49,252 nucleotides of DNA from an uncultured Clostridium sp. Lineage in GTDB: Bacteria; Bacillota; Clostridia; TANB77; CAG-465. Of this stretch, positions 9,579 through 17,292 are shown piece after piece. The position numbers and the translations under genes are program-made. The notes beneath the pieces are model-generated. The model was not told the origin of the DNA. It did no database searches and saw only the letters and a list, made by a program, of their open reading frames with translations. Location: positions 1-49,252 of the forward strand of contig CANAIR010000012.1 in NCBI GenBank assembly GCA_947361355.1, read 5' to 3'. Positions within the stretch are counted from its first letter, which is position 1, and each line of letters begins with the position of its first letter.

Positions 9579-10715
9579 ATGAATGCTGATTTACCTGATG
9601 TAAGACATTTTGAAGATTTCTATATTTGGTTTAATAAAGAAAAGAAAGAAGAATATTATTCTACCCCTTTATACTTATACAAGGCTGATTTCTCATTTAA
9701 CTTTAATGATAATGATAAAAATAAAAATAGTAATGGTCGCAAGAAAAATGGTGGTACAAGAAAAATAAAATGGAAAGAAAATGAAGGTACAGATATGGGC
9801 TTAAAACAACCAGGCACTTTGTATTTTCCTTTTGTTGAAAGATTAGGTCTTATGCTATTACGATTTTTAAATGCTGACTTATCTACTTATGAAACTGCAT
9901 ATAAAGATTTCTTTTATGCTTATGGATTTGAAATATTAAAAGATTTAGATAAATATTCTAATTTTGAACTAAAATCTAAATATGAAGATGATGAAGAATA
10001 TTTAAAAGAAACTAAAAAAATCTATAATATTTTAAAAGAACAAATTATATATGTTCAAGAAAATATTAAAGATGCAGTAGATTACATATATAACATAAAT
10101 GAAAAAGAAGATTTAAAGCCTTTTACATACTCTCAAAGGTATGCTGTATATCTAATAAAAAGAATGGGAAAATTATATTCTTATATAAAAAATGATGAAA
10201 TAATTGCAGATAACTATTCAAATAAATATGATGAACTTGGAAATTTTTCAGAATTAGAATTACTAAAAAAACTAAAAGAAGAAAGTAAACTTATTTCTAT
10301 GGTTAATACCCATAAAAGTAATGATATATCAAGTATTTGCTATGCTATATTGGAAGAATTATCAAAAACTGATAACTACCCTATAAAAAGATGTCAAAAT
10401 TGTAGTATGTACTTTATACCAAGTTTTAGATTAGATGAAATTTATTGTGATTATCTTAAAGAAAATGGAAAAAGTTGTCGTGATCAAGGTGCGATACTTT
10501 CTTACAATAAGAGATTACAAGAAAAAAATCCTTATACTGAATATAGAAAACTTTATCAACAAAAATTCGGTATAGTTAATAAAAATAAAGGAGATAAAAA
10601 ATTAAAAGAAGAATTTGAAACTTGGAAAAAACAAGCTAAAAAGCAAATATTTAAATGGAAACATGGAGAACTTACTGACACTGAAATTTATGAGTGGCTT
10701 GAAGATAACAAATAA
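9579..10715 (+). CDS. DUF6076-like cargo protein with a four-cysteine motif
   Basis: 378 residues from the ATG at 9579, behind GGAGGAAATTATTAAA; an in-frame TTG 18 bases earlier overlaps the SD and is less likely. A helical N-terminal two thirds is followed by a conserved-looking zinc-type segment (CQNCSMYFIPS ... YCD ... SCRDQGA, about residues 270-305). The C terminus is basic and helical (KKQAKKQIFKWKHGE). This layout matches uncharacterised DUF6076 proteins common in Firmicutes. It is transcribed against most element genes, as cargo usually is. Function unknown. Confidence 0.65.
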   Translation: MNADLPDVRHFEDFYIWFNKEKKEEYYSTPLYLYKADFSFNFNDNDKNKNSNGRKKNGGTRKIKWKENEGTDMGLKQPGTLYFPFVERLGLMLLRFLNADLSTYETAYKDFFYAYGFEILKDLDKYSNFELKSKYEDDEEYLKETKKIYNILKEQIIYVQENIKDAVDYIYNINEKEDLKPFTYSQRYAVYLIKRMGKLYSYIKNDEIIADNYSNKYDELGNFSELELLKKLKEESKLISMVNTHKSNDISSICYAILEELSKTDNYPIKRCQNCSMYFIPSFRLDEIYCDYLKENGKSCRDQGAILSYNKRLQEKNPYTEYRKLYQQKFGIVNKNKGDKKLKEEFETWKKQAKKQIFKWKHGELTDTEIYEWLEDNK

Positions 10716-10827
10716 TGAAAAATTTAATCTTTAAGAAGAATAACAAAACCATTGATAAAAAAGACAGAATATGTTAATATAGATATAATTAAAATAGAAA
10801 ATAATGTAAATAAAGAGGTGTTAAATT

Positions 10828-11595
10828 GTGGGTTTTTTTGATTTAAAAGTAAAGTGTGCAATATGTGATAATAATATTGGGCTTAATCGTTTCCAATTAT
10901 CAAAAGATGTATGGATTTGTCCTAACTGTTTAAAAAAACTTGGTGGAAATGCTGCTTTTCCAATATTAAGAAATATGAGTGTAAATGAAATTAAAGAAAA
11001 ATTAAATAATACAACTGAATCTTTATCCAACTTCGTAGTAACTAAAAAAATTGGTGATTATATTTACTTTGATGAACAAAACAAAAAATGGACAATTCCT
11101 CAAGGTATGTTTAAAAAAGTAATAGATGGAAATAGAATATTTGACTATAATGATATTTTAGATTACGAATTAATTGAAGATGGAAATTCAATTTCAAAAG
11201 GTGGAGTTGGTAGAGCTATTGTAGGTGGAGCTCTTTTTGGAGGTGTAGGTGCTATAGTTGGTGGCAGTACAGGTCATAAACAAAAACAAACCTGCACTAA
11301 ACTTCAAATAAAAATAACATTAAATAATACTAATCATCCTATTGAATATATAACTTTCATATGTACAGAAACAAAAAAAGATAATTTTGTATATAAAACT
11401 TCTTTCAGCCTTGCTCAACAAATTTTGTCAATGTTAGCTATAATATGTCAATCTAATTCTTCTAATGAAATCTCCTCAACTAAATCAAATTTTTCTGTTA
11501 CAGATGAAATAAAAAAATATAAAGAACTATTAGATATTGGTGCAATTACACAGGAAGAATACGAAAAAAAGAAAAATGAATTATTAAATATATAA
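10828..11595 (+). CDS. DUF4428-type zinc ribbon protein with SHOCT tail
   Basis: 255 residues starting at a GTG behind GAGGTG. The N terminus is a zinc ribbon (CAIC ... CPNC, residues 11-36). A PH-like or beta-rich middle has an embedded glycine-zipper hydrophobic stretch (VGRAIVGGALFGGVGAIVGG, about 130-149) that could insert into a membrane. The C terminus (EIKKYKELLDIGAITQEEYEKKK) is a clear SHOCT motif. It follows the DUF6076 gene by about 110 bases and is probably co-transcribed. SHOCT/zinc-ribbon proteins are frequent cargo of mobile elements, but the role is unknown. Confidence 0.7.
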   Translation: MGFFDLKVKCAICDNNIGLNRFQLSKDVWICPNCLKKLGGNAAFPILRNMSVNEIKEKLNNTTESLSNFVVTKKIGDYIYFDEQNKKWTIPQGMFKKVIDGNRIFDYNDILDYELIEDGNSISKGGVGRAIVGGALFGGVGAIVGGSTGHKQKQTCTKLQIKITLNNTNHPIEYITFICTETKKDNFVYKTSFSLAQQILSMLAIICQSNSSNEISSTKSNFSVTDEIKKYKELLDIGAITQEEYEKKKNELLNI

Positions 11596-11620
11596 CAGTA
11601 TATTATCAATAAAATAATTA

Positions 11621-11661
11621 TAATGAGTTAACTATCAAAACATTTTTTAGTTAACTCATTA
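11621..11661. terminator. Bidirectional terminator between convergent genes
   Basis: 14-bp stem TAATGAGTTAACTA/TAGTTAACTCATTA between the SHOCT gene (plus) and the Xis-like gene (minus). Confidence 0.75.
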
Positions 11662-11681
11662 TTACATTAGTATTATAGCTG

Positions 11682-11999
11682 TTATCCTTTATTTTTTAAT
11701 AGAACTATTAAATCATCTCTAAATAGAGAAAAATTCTCTATAATTTTATCTAATTTTTTCTCAATGTCATCAATTAAGTTTTCGTTTAAATTTCCATGTT
11801 TATAAGCTACTAATCTTTCAGCAACTATATAGTAACTCCATTTACTATTACCATCTTTTTGAACAGCCACTCCTATAGGAAGTTTATCTCTTCTCATTCC
11901 TATAGCTACTGCCATTGGTGCAATTTTTAAATAATCTCCTGCTATTTTACAAGTTATTTTTTTCATATTTAAAATATCAACATCCGTATATTCTTTCAT
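11682..11999 (-). CDS. Small Xis-like DNA-binding protein 1
   Basis: 105 residues. The N-terminal part resembles the other short proteins encoded at 12325-13780: a helix-turn-helix-like segment (ITCKIAGDYLKIAPMAVAIGMRRDKLPIG) followed by a small wing (AVQKDGNSKWSYYIVAERLVAYKHG). It continues in a coiled-coil-like tail (IDDIEKKLDKIIENF). The SD is TAGGAGGCG, just after a strong hairpin (12017-12056). It probably binds DNA as an excisionase-like or regulatory factor. Confidence 0.6.
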   Translation of the reverse strand: MKEYTDVDILNMKKITCKIAGDYLKIAPMAVAIGMRRDKLPIGVAVQKDGNSKWSYYIVAERLVAYKHGNLNENLIDDIEKKLDKIIENFSLFRDDLIVLLKNKG

Positions 12000-12016
12000 A
12001 AACGCCTCCTAAATTT

Positions 12017-12056
12017 CAACTTAAAAATCCACAGTATAACTGTGGACTTTAAGTTG
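12017..12056 (-). promoter_or_regulatory. Strong hairpin just before the ribosome binding site of the 11682 gene
   Basis: Arms CAACTTAAA.TCCACAG pair across a 5-base loop (about 17 bp with one bulge). On the minus strand it is followed by AAATTTAGGAGG. The T run after the inner stem is interrupted. It may end upstream transcription or control translation of the small DNA-binding protein. Confidence 0.5.
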
Positions 12057-12324
12057 TATTATACTATCAAAATACCTTCATTTTCAAATGTTTTACTTAT
12101 ATTAAATTTTAAAATTCATATTAAATCTTAATTTCTCACTTCCTCTCTTATAATATTCAAGTCTTTTATATTATCCAAGTCAGATAAATCTTTTCTATAA
12201 TACTTTTGCAAAAATTTTTCTAATGGAGATTTCCTAACTTTTAGACTTCCTAAATTTAATGCTAGTAAATAAACCTTTTTTTATTAATATAGCAACTTAT
12301 TTTACTTTATATATCATCAAACTA
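12057..12324. other. Gap with a decayed reading frame
   Basis: On the minus strand about 12131-12274 reads VYLLALNLGSLKVRKSPLEKF... to ...IIREEVRN-stop. This is protein-like in composition but has no start codon or ribosome binding site. It is probably the tail of a lost gene. Nothing else was recognised. Confidence 0.4.
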
Positions 12325-12804
12325 TTATCTCTTCTCTTTACTTTTAGGAACTTCATTAACAAAACATCCTATATTTAATAATTTCATTTTGTTAATTGCA
12401 TCATCAAGTTCTTTTTCTGTTCTTATACCAAATTTATTCAATTCAAGCCATATTTTTTCGAATTTCAATTTTTCTTTTTCATCAATTTCTTTATTTTCAT
12501 ATTTGTAACTTTGTTTCGGATCTAACTTGTCATTTATCATTTTTAATTCTAAATAAATTAATTTGAATATATCTTCTTTGGTATTATTTTTAATTCTTAT
12601 TCCTTGAATATATAATCTAGCTGCTTCTTTATCAGCTTTTCCAATGTTTCCAATAATAGATGCAGAGATATTAGGAAAATCTTTTTCTTTAAATATTTTT
12701 CTTGCATTATCTATTCCTATTCCTAAAATATCTGATAAATCTTTTGGAGTTATAGTATCAGGCGCATCATCCCAAGTCATAACTGAATCTTTTTTTACTC
12801 TCAT
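12325..12804 (-). CDS. Small Xis-like DNA-binding protein 2
   Basis: 159 residues. ITPKDLSDILGIGIDNARKIFKEKDFPNI (about 17-45) is an excisionase/MerR-like winged-helix segment that recognises DNA in related proteins. A helical tail rich in Lys and Glu follows. Its ATG overlaps the end of the next upstream gene (12801-13061), so the two are translationally coupled. Last gene of a tight row of similar short DNA-binding proteins. Confidence 0.6.
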   Translation of the reverse strand: MRVKKDSVMTWDDAPDTITPKDLSDILGIGIDNARKIFKEKDFPNISASIIGNIGKADKEAARLYIQGIRIKNNTKEDIFKLIYLELKMINDKLDPKQSYKYENKEIDEKEKLKFEKIWLELNKFGIRTEKELDDAINKMKLLNIGCFVNEVPKSKEKR

Positions 12805-13061
12805 ACACCTTCATCTCCTTTTATTTCAGCATCTAATAATATATCTTTTAACATTTTTAGTTTAGTTTCAGCTTTAATTGCTCTCTCTAATGCTTTTTGA
12901 TACATTTCCATACTAACTGTATTAGCCCCTACCTTTATCCTATATCTGCCTGATTCTGTAACTTGATATTCTACTTGCTTTGTTTCAATCAAATTTAAAA
13001 CATTTTTATATCCTATTTTAAATCTTCTCATATATTCATTAATAGTTATATATTCTTCCAT
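12801..13061 (-). CDS. Small Xis-like DNA-binding protein 3
   Basis: 86 residues: YITINEYMRRFKIGYKNVLNLIETKQVEY is an excisionase-type helix-turn-helix, and QVTESGRYRIKVG a beta wing. A helix with AIKAETKLKMLKDILLDAE ends it. The ATG overlaps the stop of the gene before (TAATG). It is the most Xis-like member of the row. Whether it drives excision of this element or regulates genes is unknown. Confidence 0.62.
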   Translation of the reverse strand: MEEYITINEYMRRFKIGYKNVLNLIETKQVEYQVTESGRYRIKVGANTVSMEMYQKALERAIKAETKLKMLKDILLDAEIKGDEGV

Positions 13062-13342
13062 TATAGTTCCTCATATCTAGTTAGTTTCTTATTCATATCA
13101 ACTAACTCTAAATATATTAAATTTAATAAATCATCTTGCTTATTATTTTTGACATCTGCATATTCAAGAAATTTACTTTTTATAATGTTATAATTCCATT
13201 GCCCACTTTTACCTTCTACTGCTGTTCCCCAATCTACTTTACCTTGTCGTAATAAAGCTCTAATGTATTCAGCATTCTTTCCAATAATGCTTCCTGCTTC
13301 TTGAGGCGTTAATGTTTCTACTCTTTTTATATCTTCTTCCAT
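13061..13342 (-). CDS. Small Xis-like DNA-binding protein 4
   Basis: 93 residues: LTPQEAGSIIGKNAEYIRALLRQGKVDWG, then a wing with GKSGQWNYNIIKSKFLEY. The same W-x-YNII wing occurs in the 13580-13780 protein, showing common descent. The SD is AGAGGAGTAA. Probably DNA-binding; specific target unknown. Confidence 0.62.
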   Translation of the reverse strand: MEEDIKRVETLTPQEAGSIIGKNAEYIRALLRQGKVDWGTAVEGKSGQWNYNIIKSKFLEYADVKNNKQDDLLNLIYLELVDMNKKLTRYEEL

Positions 13343-13369
13343 TAAAATTACTCCTCTTATAATTTTTGA

Positions 13370-13564
13370 TTATTCTTCATTTTTATTTCTTTTTATTTTG
13401 TACCATTCTCTTATTGCACTACCTAAAGCAACTTTTTCTTTTCCATAATTTTCACATGGAAAATCTTTAGCATTATAAATAGATAGTGCTGTTGGAATAC
13501 TACAACCTCTTAACTCAGCAAATTGTGTTGGAGTATAAAATATATCATCTTTTAACTCTTTCAA
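13370..13564 (-). CDS. Small Xis-like DNA-binding protein 5
   Basis: 64 residues, TTG start behind AAGGAGACAAAA. FYTPTQFAELRGCSIPTALSIYNAKDFP and a basic end (REWYKIKRNKNEE) fit a MerR/excisionase-type helix-turn-helix. It sits 28 bases after its upstream neighbour's coding end region and belongs to the same run. Confidence 0.58.
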   Translation of the reverse strand: MKELKDDIFYTPTQFAELRGCSIPTALSIYNAKDFPCENYGKEKVALGSAIREWYKIKRNKNEE

Positions 13565-13579
13565 TTTTGTCTCCTTATT

Positions 13580-13780
13580 TTATATTGTATCTTTTTTATT
13601 AATTCCCATATATTCATAAAATTTAAATGGTATTATATTATATGACCATCTTCCGTTTGGTTTCTGAACTGCATTTCCAAAAGGAAATACTCTTTGTTGC
13701 AAACCATACCTAACATATTGTGCATCTTTTTTCATTATTTTAGCTACATCTGCAATAGATAATTCAGCTTTTCTTCCCAT
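13580..13780 (-). CDS. Small Xis-like DNA-binding protein 6
   Basis: 66 residues: LSIADVAKIMKKDAQYVRYGLQQRVFPFG, followed by a wing NGRWSYNIIPFKFYEY. Close in plan to the 13061-13342 protein. The SD is TGGAGGAC. First of the row of small DNA-binding genes, just after the TM2 protein gene. Confidence 0.6.
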   Translation of the reverse strand: MGRKAELSIADVAKIMKKDAQYVRYGLQQRVFPFGNAVQKPNGRWSYNIIPFKFYEYMGINKKDTI

Positions 13781-13782
13781 TT

Positions 13783-14436
13783 TTAGTCCTCCATTTGCAA
13801 TATATTATTTCTTATTATATTAAATACTTTAATAAACTCTTTATGTGTATTTACTATTATTGCATAAGAATTTGAACCAATTTGTATAATTATTCCATCA
13901 TTTGCTTCTGTTATTGATGTTATTTTATCAAATGTTTTATCAAAGCATTCTTTTGTTGATGAATAAATAATTCTTTTATTTGTGATATATAAAGTACCAA
14001 TATATGTTGTTCTTTGTGTTTCCCTTATTGCCTTTGCACCAGAACCACCCGTTCTATATGTTAGACCTTTCATAACCCTAATACTAACTCCATTACTTTT
14101 TCCAGTGTATCCAGTAGTTATTGTTTTATCTTTAAAAGTATATCCTCTATCCACATAATGACATATTTCATTACCTATTAAATTTATATTTGGTACATTT
14201 ATATTAGGTAATTGTCCATTTTTTATCATATTTAAGGTTTCTGTATTCATTAAAGATTTATTATTATTATTTGTTTTCCCTGTTAGTTCTTTTATAATAT
14301 CTATTATCCAGCCGATCCCACAAAGTCCTCCTGTAAATAAATATATAATTCCCATCTTATAATCCTTGTCTATAAACTTGTGAACTCCAAATACACCTAA
14401 AAATATAACTATCAAAAGTCTTGTTTTTTTATTCAT
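13783..14436 (-). CDS. TM2-domain membrane protein with PH-like C-terminal domain
   Basis: 217 residues. The first ~50 form a TM2 domain: two hydrophobic helices around the FGVHKFIDKDYKMGIIYLF core, then GGLCGIGWIIDIIK. The C-terminal part (TLYITNKRIIYSS ... IQIGSNSYAIIV) resembles bacterial PH/GRAM-like domains, which suggests a membrane-associated sensor or scaffold. Its stop is 2 bases before the ATG of the next gene. Cargo of the element; function unknown. Confidence 0.7.
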   Translation of the reverse strand: MNKKTRLLIVIFLGVFGVHKFIDKDYKMGIIYLFTGGLCGIGWIIDIIKELTGKTNNNNKSLMNTETLNMIKNGQLPNINVPNINLIGNEICHYVDRGYTFKDKTITTGYTGKSNGVSIRVMKGLTYRTGGSGAKAIRETQRTTYIGTLYITNKRIIYSSTKECFDKTFDKITSITEANDGIIIQIGSNSYAIIVNTHKEFIKVFNIIRNNILQMED

Positions 14437-14518
14437 AGTAATTCCTCCATAAATTTATTTGAATTATATAATATTTATATCACAATATTTGTTTTTTCTC
14501 AATAAATTATAAATTGGT

Positions 14519-14713
14519 TTATATATTATTTACTATATTTTCAATTTCTTTTGCTTGATTTTCTGTTATTCTATTATTTACTACGGCTAATCTTATCAAT
14601 GCCAAAATATTATGATAAGTTGCTATTCCACTATTTCCATTCTGTTTTTTATATTTGTATTTTTCTATTTCATCTTGAACATAATCTGGTATATTTAATT
14701 TTCTTTCTCCCAT
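14519..14713 (-). CDS. Uncharacterised 64-residue protein
   Basis: Reads MGERKLNIPDYVQDEIEKYKYKKQ, then a helical region ending ENQAKEIENIVNNI. It is charged and soluble and resembles a small antitoxin- or regulator-like protein without a nameable family. The SD is ATAGGAGAA. It lies 12 bases after the 211-residue gene and is probably co-transcribed with it. Confidence 0.5.
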   Translation of the reverse strand: MGERKLNIPDYVQDEIEKYKYKKQNGNSGIATYHNILALIRLAVVNNRITENQAKEIENIVNNI

Positions 14714-14725
14714 TTGCTTATTCTC

Positions 14726-15361
14726 CTATAATATTTGTTCTTTTAGACCTAACTTAAATGCTTCCTCTACTTCTAATATTTGTAAATCTCTATCAATTCC
14801 TACTATTTCTAAAATCGCTTTCATTTCTTCTTGTGTTAAAGTATTTATTTCTTCATCTTCTATAAATGCTCTTGCCTTTGGATATTCATTTTTTATTTCT
14901 TCCATTTTGTTTATCATGCCTTTATAATCTGCTCTATTCAGTAGATTTTTTGATTTTTGTTTTTCAAAATAGTCCATAAAGTCAGCTATACAATTATTAA
15001 AAAAATTATCTTCTTTGCTTGTATCTTTTTCTTTCTCTTTTGAAAATTTTTCTTTCCTTTCAACAAGTTCTTTCTTTAAATACATAAAGTCTAAAAAACC
15101 TAACTTGTAATATTGTTCATTCCAAAAACACATTTCGCCCATTACAGCACCTTGAAAATCATTTAATTTGTTCAATATCTCATCTAGTTCTTTTTCATCT
15201 TTTACCTTTTCTTTTATTAGTTTTGTTAATTCTTCGTCTAAAACTTGTGATTTTTTTATTTCTTCAGGCTGTCCGTATTGCTTTATATATTCACATTCAA
15301 ACCCATCTCCTCTTGTTTCATATAAGTCATTCAATATTTGATTTTTAAATAATTCCTCCAT
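14726..15361 (-). CDS. Uncharacterised 211-residue helical protein of the element
   Basis: No family recognised. It is almost entirely charged alpha helix (EELTKLIKEKVKDEKELDEILNKL ... LKKELVERKEKFSKEKEKD), with no membrane segment or signal. The SD is AAGGAGG. The start is 184 bases from the divergent XRE repressor gene, whose operator-like repeats lie between. That makes this the likely first gene of an operon (15361 down to 11682) under the repressor's control. Confidence 0.55.
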   Translation of the reverse strand: MEELFKNQILNDLYETRGDGFECEYIKQYGQPEEIKKSQVLDEELTKLIKEKVKDEKELDEILNKLNDFQGAVMGEMCFWNEQYYKLGFLDFMYLKKELVERKEKFSKEKEKDTSKEDNFFNNCIADFMDYFEKQKSKNLLNRADYKGMINKMEEIKNEYPKARAFIEDEEINTLTQEEMKAILEIVGIDRDLQILEVEEAFKLGLKEQIL

Positions 15362-15379
15362 ATTTTTCCTCCTTTATAG

Positions 15380-15476
15380 TTTGGCGAACTGAAGTTATTT
15401 TATCACAATTTCAACTTCAATTCAATAATCTAGTTCGATAAATTGAAGTTTTTTTGTATTTTTTCAATTCGCCAAA
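15380..15476. promoter_or_regulatory. Operator-like repeats between XRE repressor and element operon
   Basis: TTTGGCGAA (15380-15388) and its inverse TTCGCCAAA (15468-15476) flank a related inner half-site (TTCGATAAA, about 15434-15442). All are followed by (C/T)TGAA on the reading strand. Three related half-sites in a divergent promoter region point to a repressor binding array. Confidence 0.55.
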
Positions 15477-15545
15477 GTGGAATTAAATCGTATTTTTATA
15501 TAATTTTATTGATTTTTCAATACATTAAAAAGGAGTGGATTATTT

Positions 15546-15794
15546 ATGAAATTATCAAATGCAATAAGAAAAAGAATTAAATATTATTTAAAGGAAAACA
15601 ATATGAATATCTGGGCATTATGCAAAAACTCTGGTATTCCTTGCTCTACTATTTCTACATTTATGAGTGGAAAAACAGAACTTATAAAACTTGATACCTT
15701 ATTACATATTTGTGATGGCTTTGGAATTACATTAGGAGAATTTTTTACTGATTCAATTTTTGATAATGCAGAGCAAGATAGTAGTAAAGACTAA
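15546..15794 (+). CDS. XRE-family transcriptional regulator
   Basis: 82 residues. A Cro/C1-type helix-turn-helix fills most of the protein (KYYLKENNMNIWALCKNSGIPCSTISTFMSGK..LDTLLHICDGFGITLGEFF). The SD is AAAGGAGTGG. It is divergent from the element operon, with operator-like repeats in between. The likely role is repressor of element functions and of itself. Confidence 0.85.
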   Translation: MKLSNAIRKRIKYYLKENNMNIWALCKNSGIPCSTISTFMSGKTELIKLDTLLHICDGFGITLGEFFTDSIFDNAEQDSSKD

Positions 15795-15809
15795 CTTTTG
15801 TTAGTCTTT
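15786..15809 (+). terminator. Terminator of the XRE gene
   Basis: 10-bp perfect stem AAAGACTAAC/GTTAGTCTTT with a TTTT loop. The stop codon lies within the left arm. Confidence 0.8.
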
Positions 15810-15811
15810 AT

Positions 15812-17056
15812 TTACAATTCTAAATCCCATTCTTTTTGCTTTTCTTCCTTTTTTAGTTGTTTTTCTGGATCAATTAAAATATTCGTTTCTCTTTCAAAAT
15901 CTCTAACTAGCTCTTTTGATTCGCCTATTCCAAATTTCTTACAAACCCATTCTATAAATTTTTCTACTGTTTCATAAAATTTATCTACTATTTTGTGTAA
16001 ATGGTTATTTTCTTTTTCTAATGACTTAATTTTGTGCTTATATCTGTACTCAATATCAAACTCCTTTTCTTTAAATTGTTTTTCTAGTTCTTCTTTTCTA
16101 TTGTTATAATCAAAATCAAGATTATTGCTTTTTCGTTTATATTCTTTTTCTAAATCATTGACTTTATTGTTTAATTCTTTATTATCAGCAAGTATTTTAT
16201 CTCTTTCTTTTTGATATTTTTCCGCCTCATTTACAAGTTTTACTTGTTTTGATAATTCTTCATGCAACGCCTTATTATCTTTGTATAATTCATTTATTAA
16301 ATCATCTTTAGGTTTTATTATTTCATTTTCTACTTTTGCTTTGTTTAATTGTAATAATTTTATATCGTTTATATCTGGAACTTCTGGTAATTCTAGTTTT
16401 ATATTATTCAATACTTTTTTAGTATTTTCAAAGTTAGTAATTTTCTTTAAATCTTCTATCTTTTGATGTTTTGCTCCTGTTTCTTCTACTGGTAATCCTC
16501 TTTCTAAATCAAAACCTTTTGATGTTACATATGCGTGAAAATCATTTTGCAATTCTCTATAACTATTTCTACCTCTCCAAAAATCTCTAGCACATATTTT
16601 TTCTATTGTATTTCCATCTTTATCAGTTGTTTTTATTACTGGTATATATACCAAGTGCATGTGTGGAGTTGTTTCATCTAAATGTACTGCTGCAGACACT
16701 ATATTTCTTTCTCCAAGATTTTTGTAATTACATACAAATTTATAACTTTCTCTAAAATATCTCTTTGTTTCTTCTAATCCTATTTTATCAAAGAACTCAT
16801 TATCTGATGTAATCATCATCTCGCACATTATTATGCTATTACTTCTAATGCTACCTTTTAAATCATATTCTTTTTTCATTTTATCAAATTCTTTTATATA
16901 TGTGAGTTGGTTTTCTTTACAATAAAAGTTTAAATGTGTTCTTGTTGGATCAATATCTTTATTAGAATGTCCTTTTGACCTTCTATCATTGTGAATGTAT
17001 GACCCTTGTGCATCCACTCTTGTTAATTTATCATTTCTTATTATTGCGTAGCTCAT
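15812..17056 (-). CDS. MobV/Pre-family relaxase (TnpZ-like)
   Basis: 414 residues from the ATG at 17056 (MSYAIIRNDKLT), behind AAAGGAG; an upstream in-frame TTG is ignored. Mob_Pre family relaxases nick oriT and pilot the DNA strand in mobilization. N-terminal motifs: HNDRRSKGHSNKDIDPTRTHLN (residues ~22-43) and the metal-binding HLDETTPHMHLVYIPV (~152-167). The C-terminal third is a long coiled coil. The gene's 5' side holds oriT-like hairpins. It must borrow a conjugation apparatus, since none is encoded here. Confidence 0.92.
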   Translation of the reverse strand: MSYAIIRNDKLTRVDAQGSYIHNDRRSKGHSNKDIDPTRTHLNFYCKENQLTYIKEFDKMKKEYDLKGSIRSNSIIMCEMMITSDNEFFDKIGLEETKRYFRESYKFVCNYKNLGERNIVSAAVHLDETTPHMHLVYIPVIKTTDKDGNTIEKICARDFWRGRNSYRELQNDFHAYVTSKGFDLERGLPVEETGAKHQKIEDLKKITNFENTKKVLNNIKLELPEVPDINDIKLLQLNKAKVENEIIKPKDDLINELYKDNKALHEELSKQVKLVNEAEKYQKERDKILADNKELNNKVNDLEKEYKRKSNNLDFDYNNRKEELEKQFKEKEFDIEYRYKHKIKSLEKENNHLHKIVDKFYETVEKFIEWVCKKFGIGESKELVRDFERETNILIDPEKQLKKEEKQKEWDLEL

Positions 17057-17102
17057 ATTCTCCAACGCTCCTTTCTTGCTCAAGATAAATTTATTTGTCT
17101 AA

Positions 17103-17152
17103 CATACTAGTCAAACAAGTTTGACCGTATGGCAGGGAAATTACATTTCCCC
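17103..17152 (-). other. oriT-like double hairpin
   Basis: Two adjoining inverted repeats just before the relaxase gene: GTCAAAC-AA-GTTTGAC (17110-17125, extended outward by CATAC..GTATG) and GGGAAAT-TAC-ATTTCCC (17135-17151). MobV relaxases typically nick near such hairpins immediately upstream of mob. No exact match to a known nick site is claimed. Confidence 0.55.
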
Positions 17153-17169
17153 ACACCCCTATCTCCTAA

Positions 17170-17275
17170 AAACTGCTAAAGCATTTTTTAGGTTTTATTT
17201 AAAGTTGCTACTCGCACCTTTAAATAAAAAGAACAGCCACCAAAGTAGTTTTCTACTCTAGTCGCTGTTCTTATA
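17170..17275 (-). terminator. Three successive hairpins between the HTH gene and oriT region
   Basis: On the minus strand: AAGAACAGC...GCTGTTCTT followed by TTTATTT, a terminator for the gene at 17293; then TTTATTTAAAG/CTTTAAATAAA (11 bp perfect); then CCTAAAAA/TTTTTAGG. The first is a normal terminator. The other two may belong to the transfer origin or shield it from transcription. Confidence 0.65.
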
Positions 17276-17292
17276 TATGCAAATGTTCTGCA

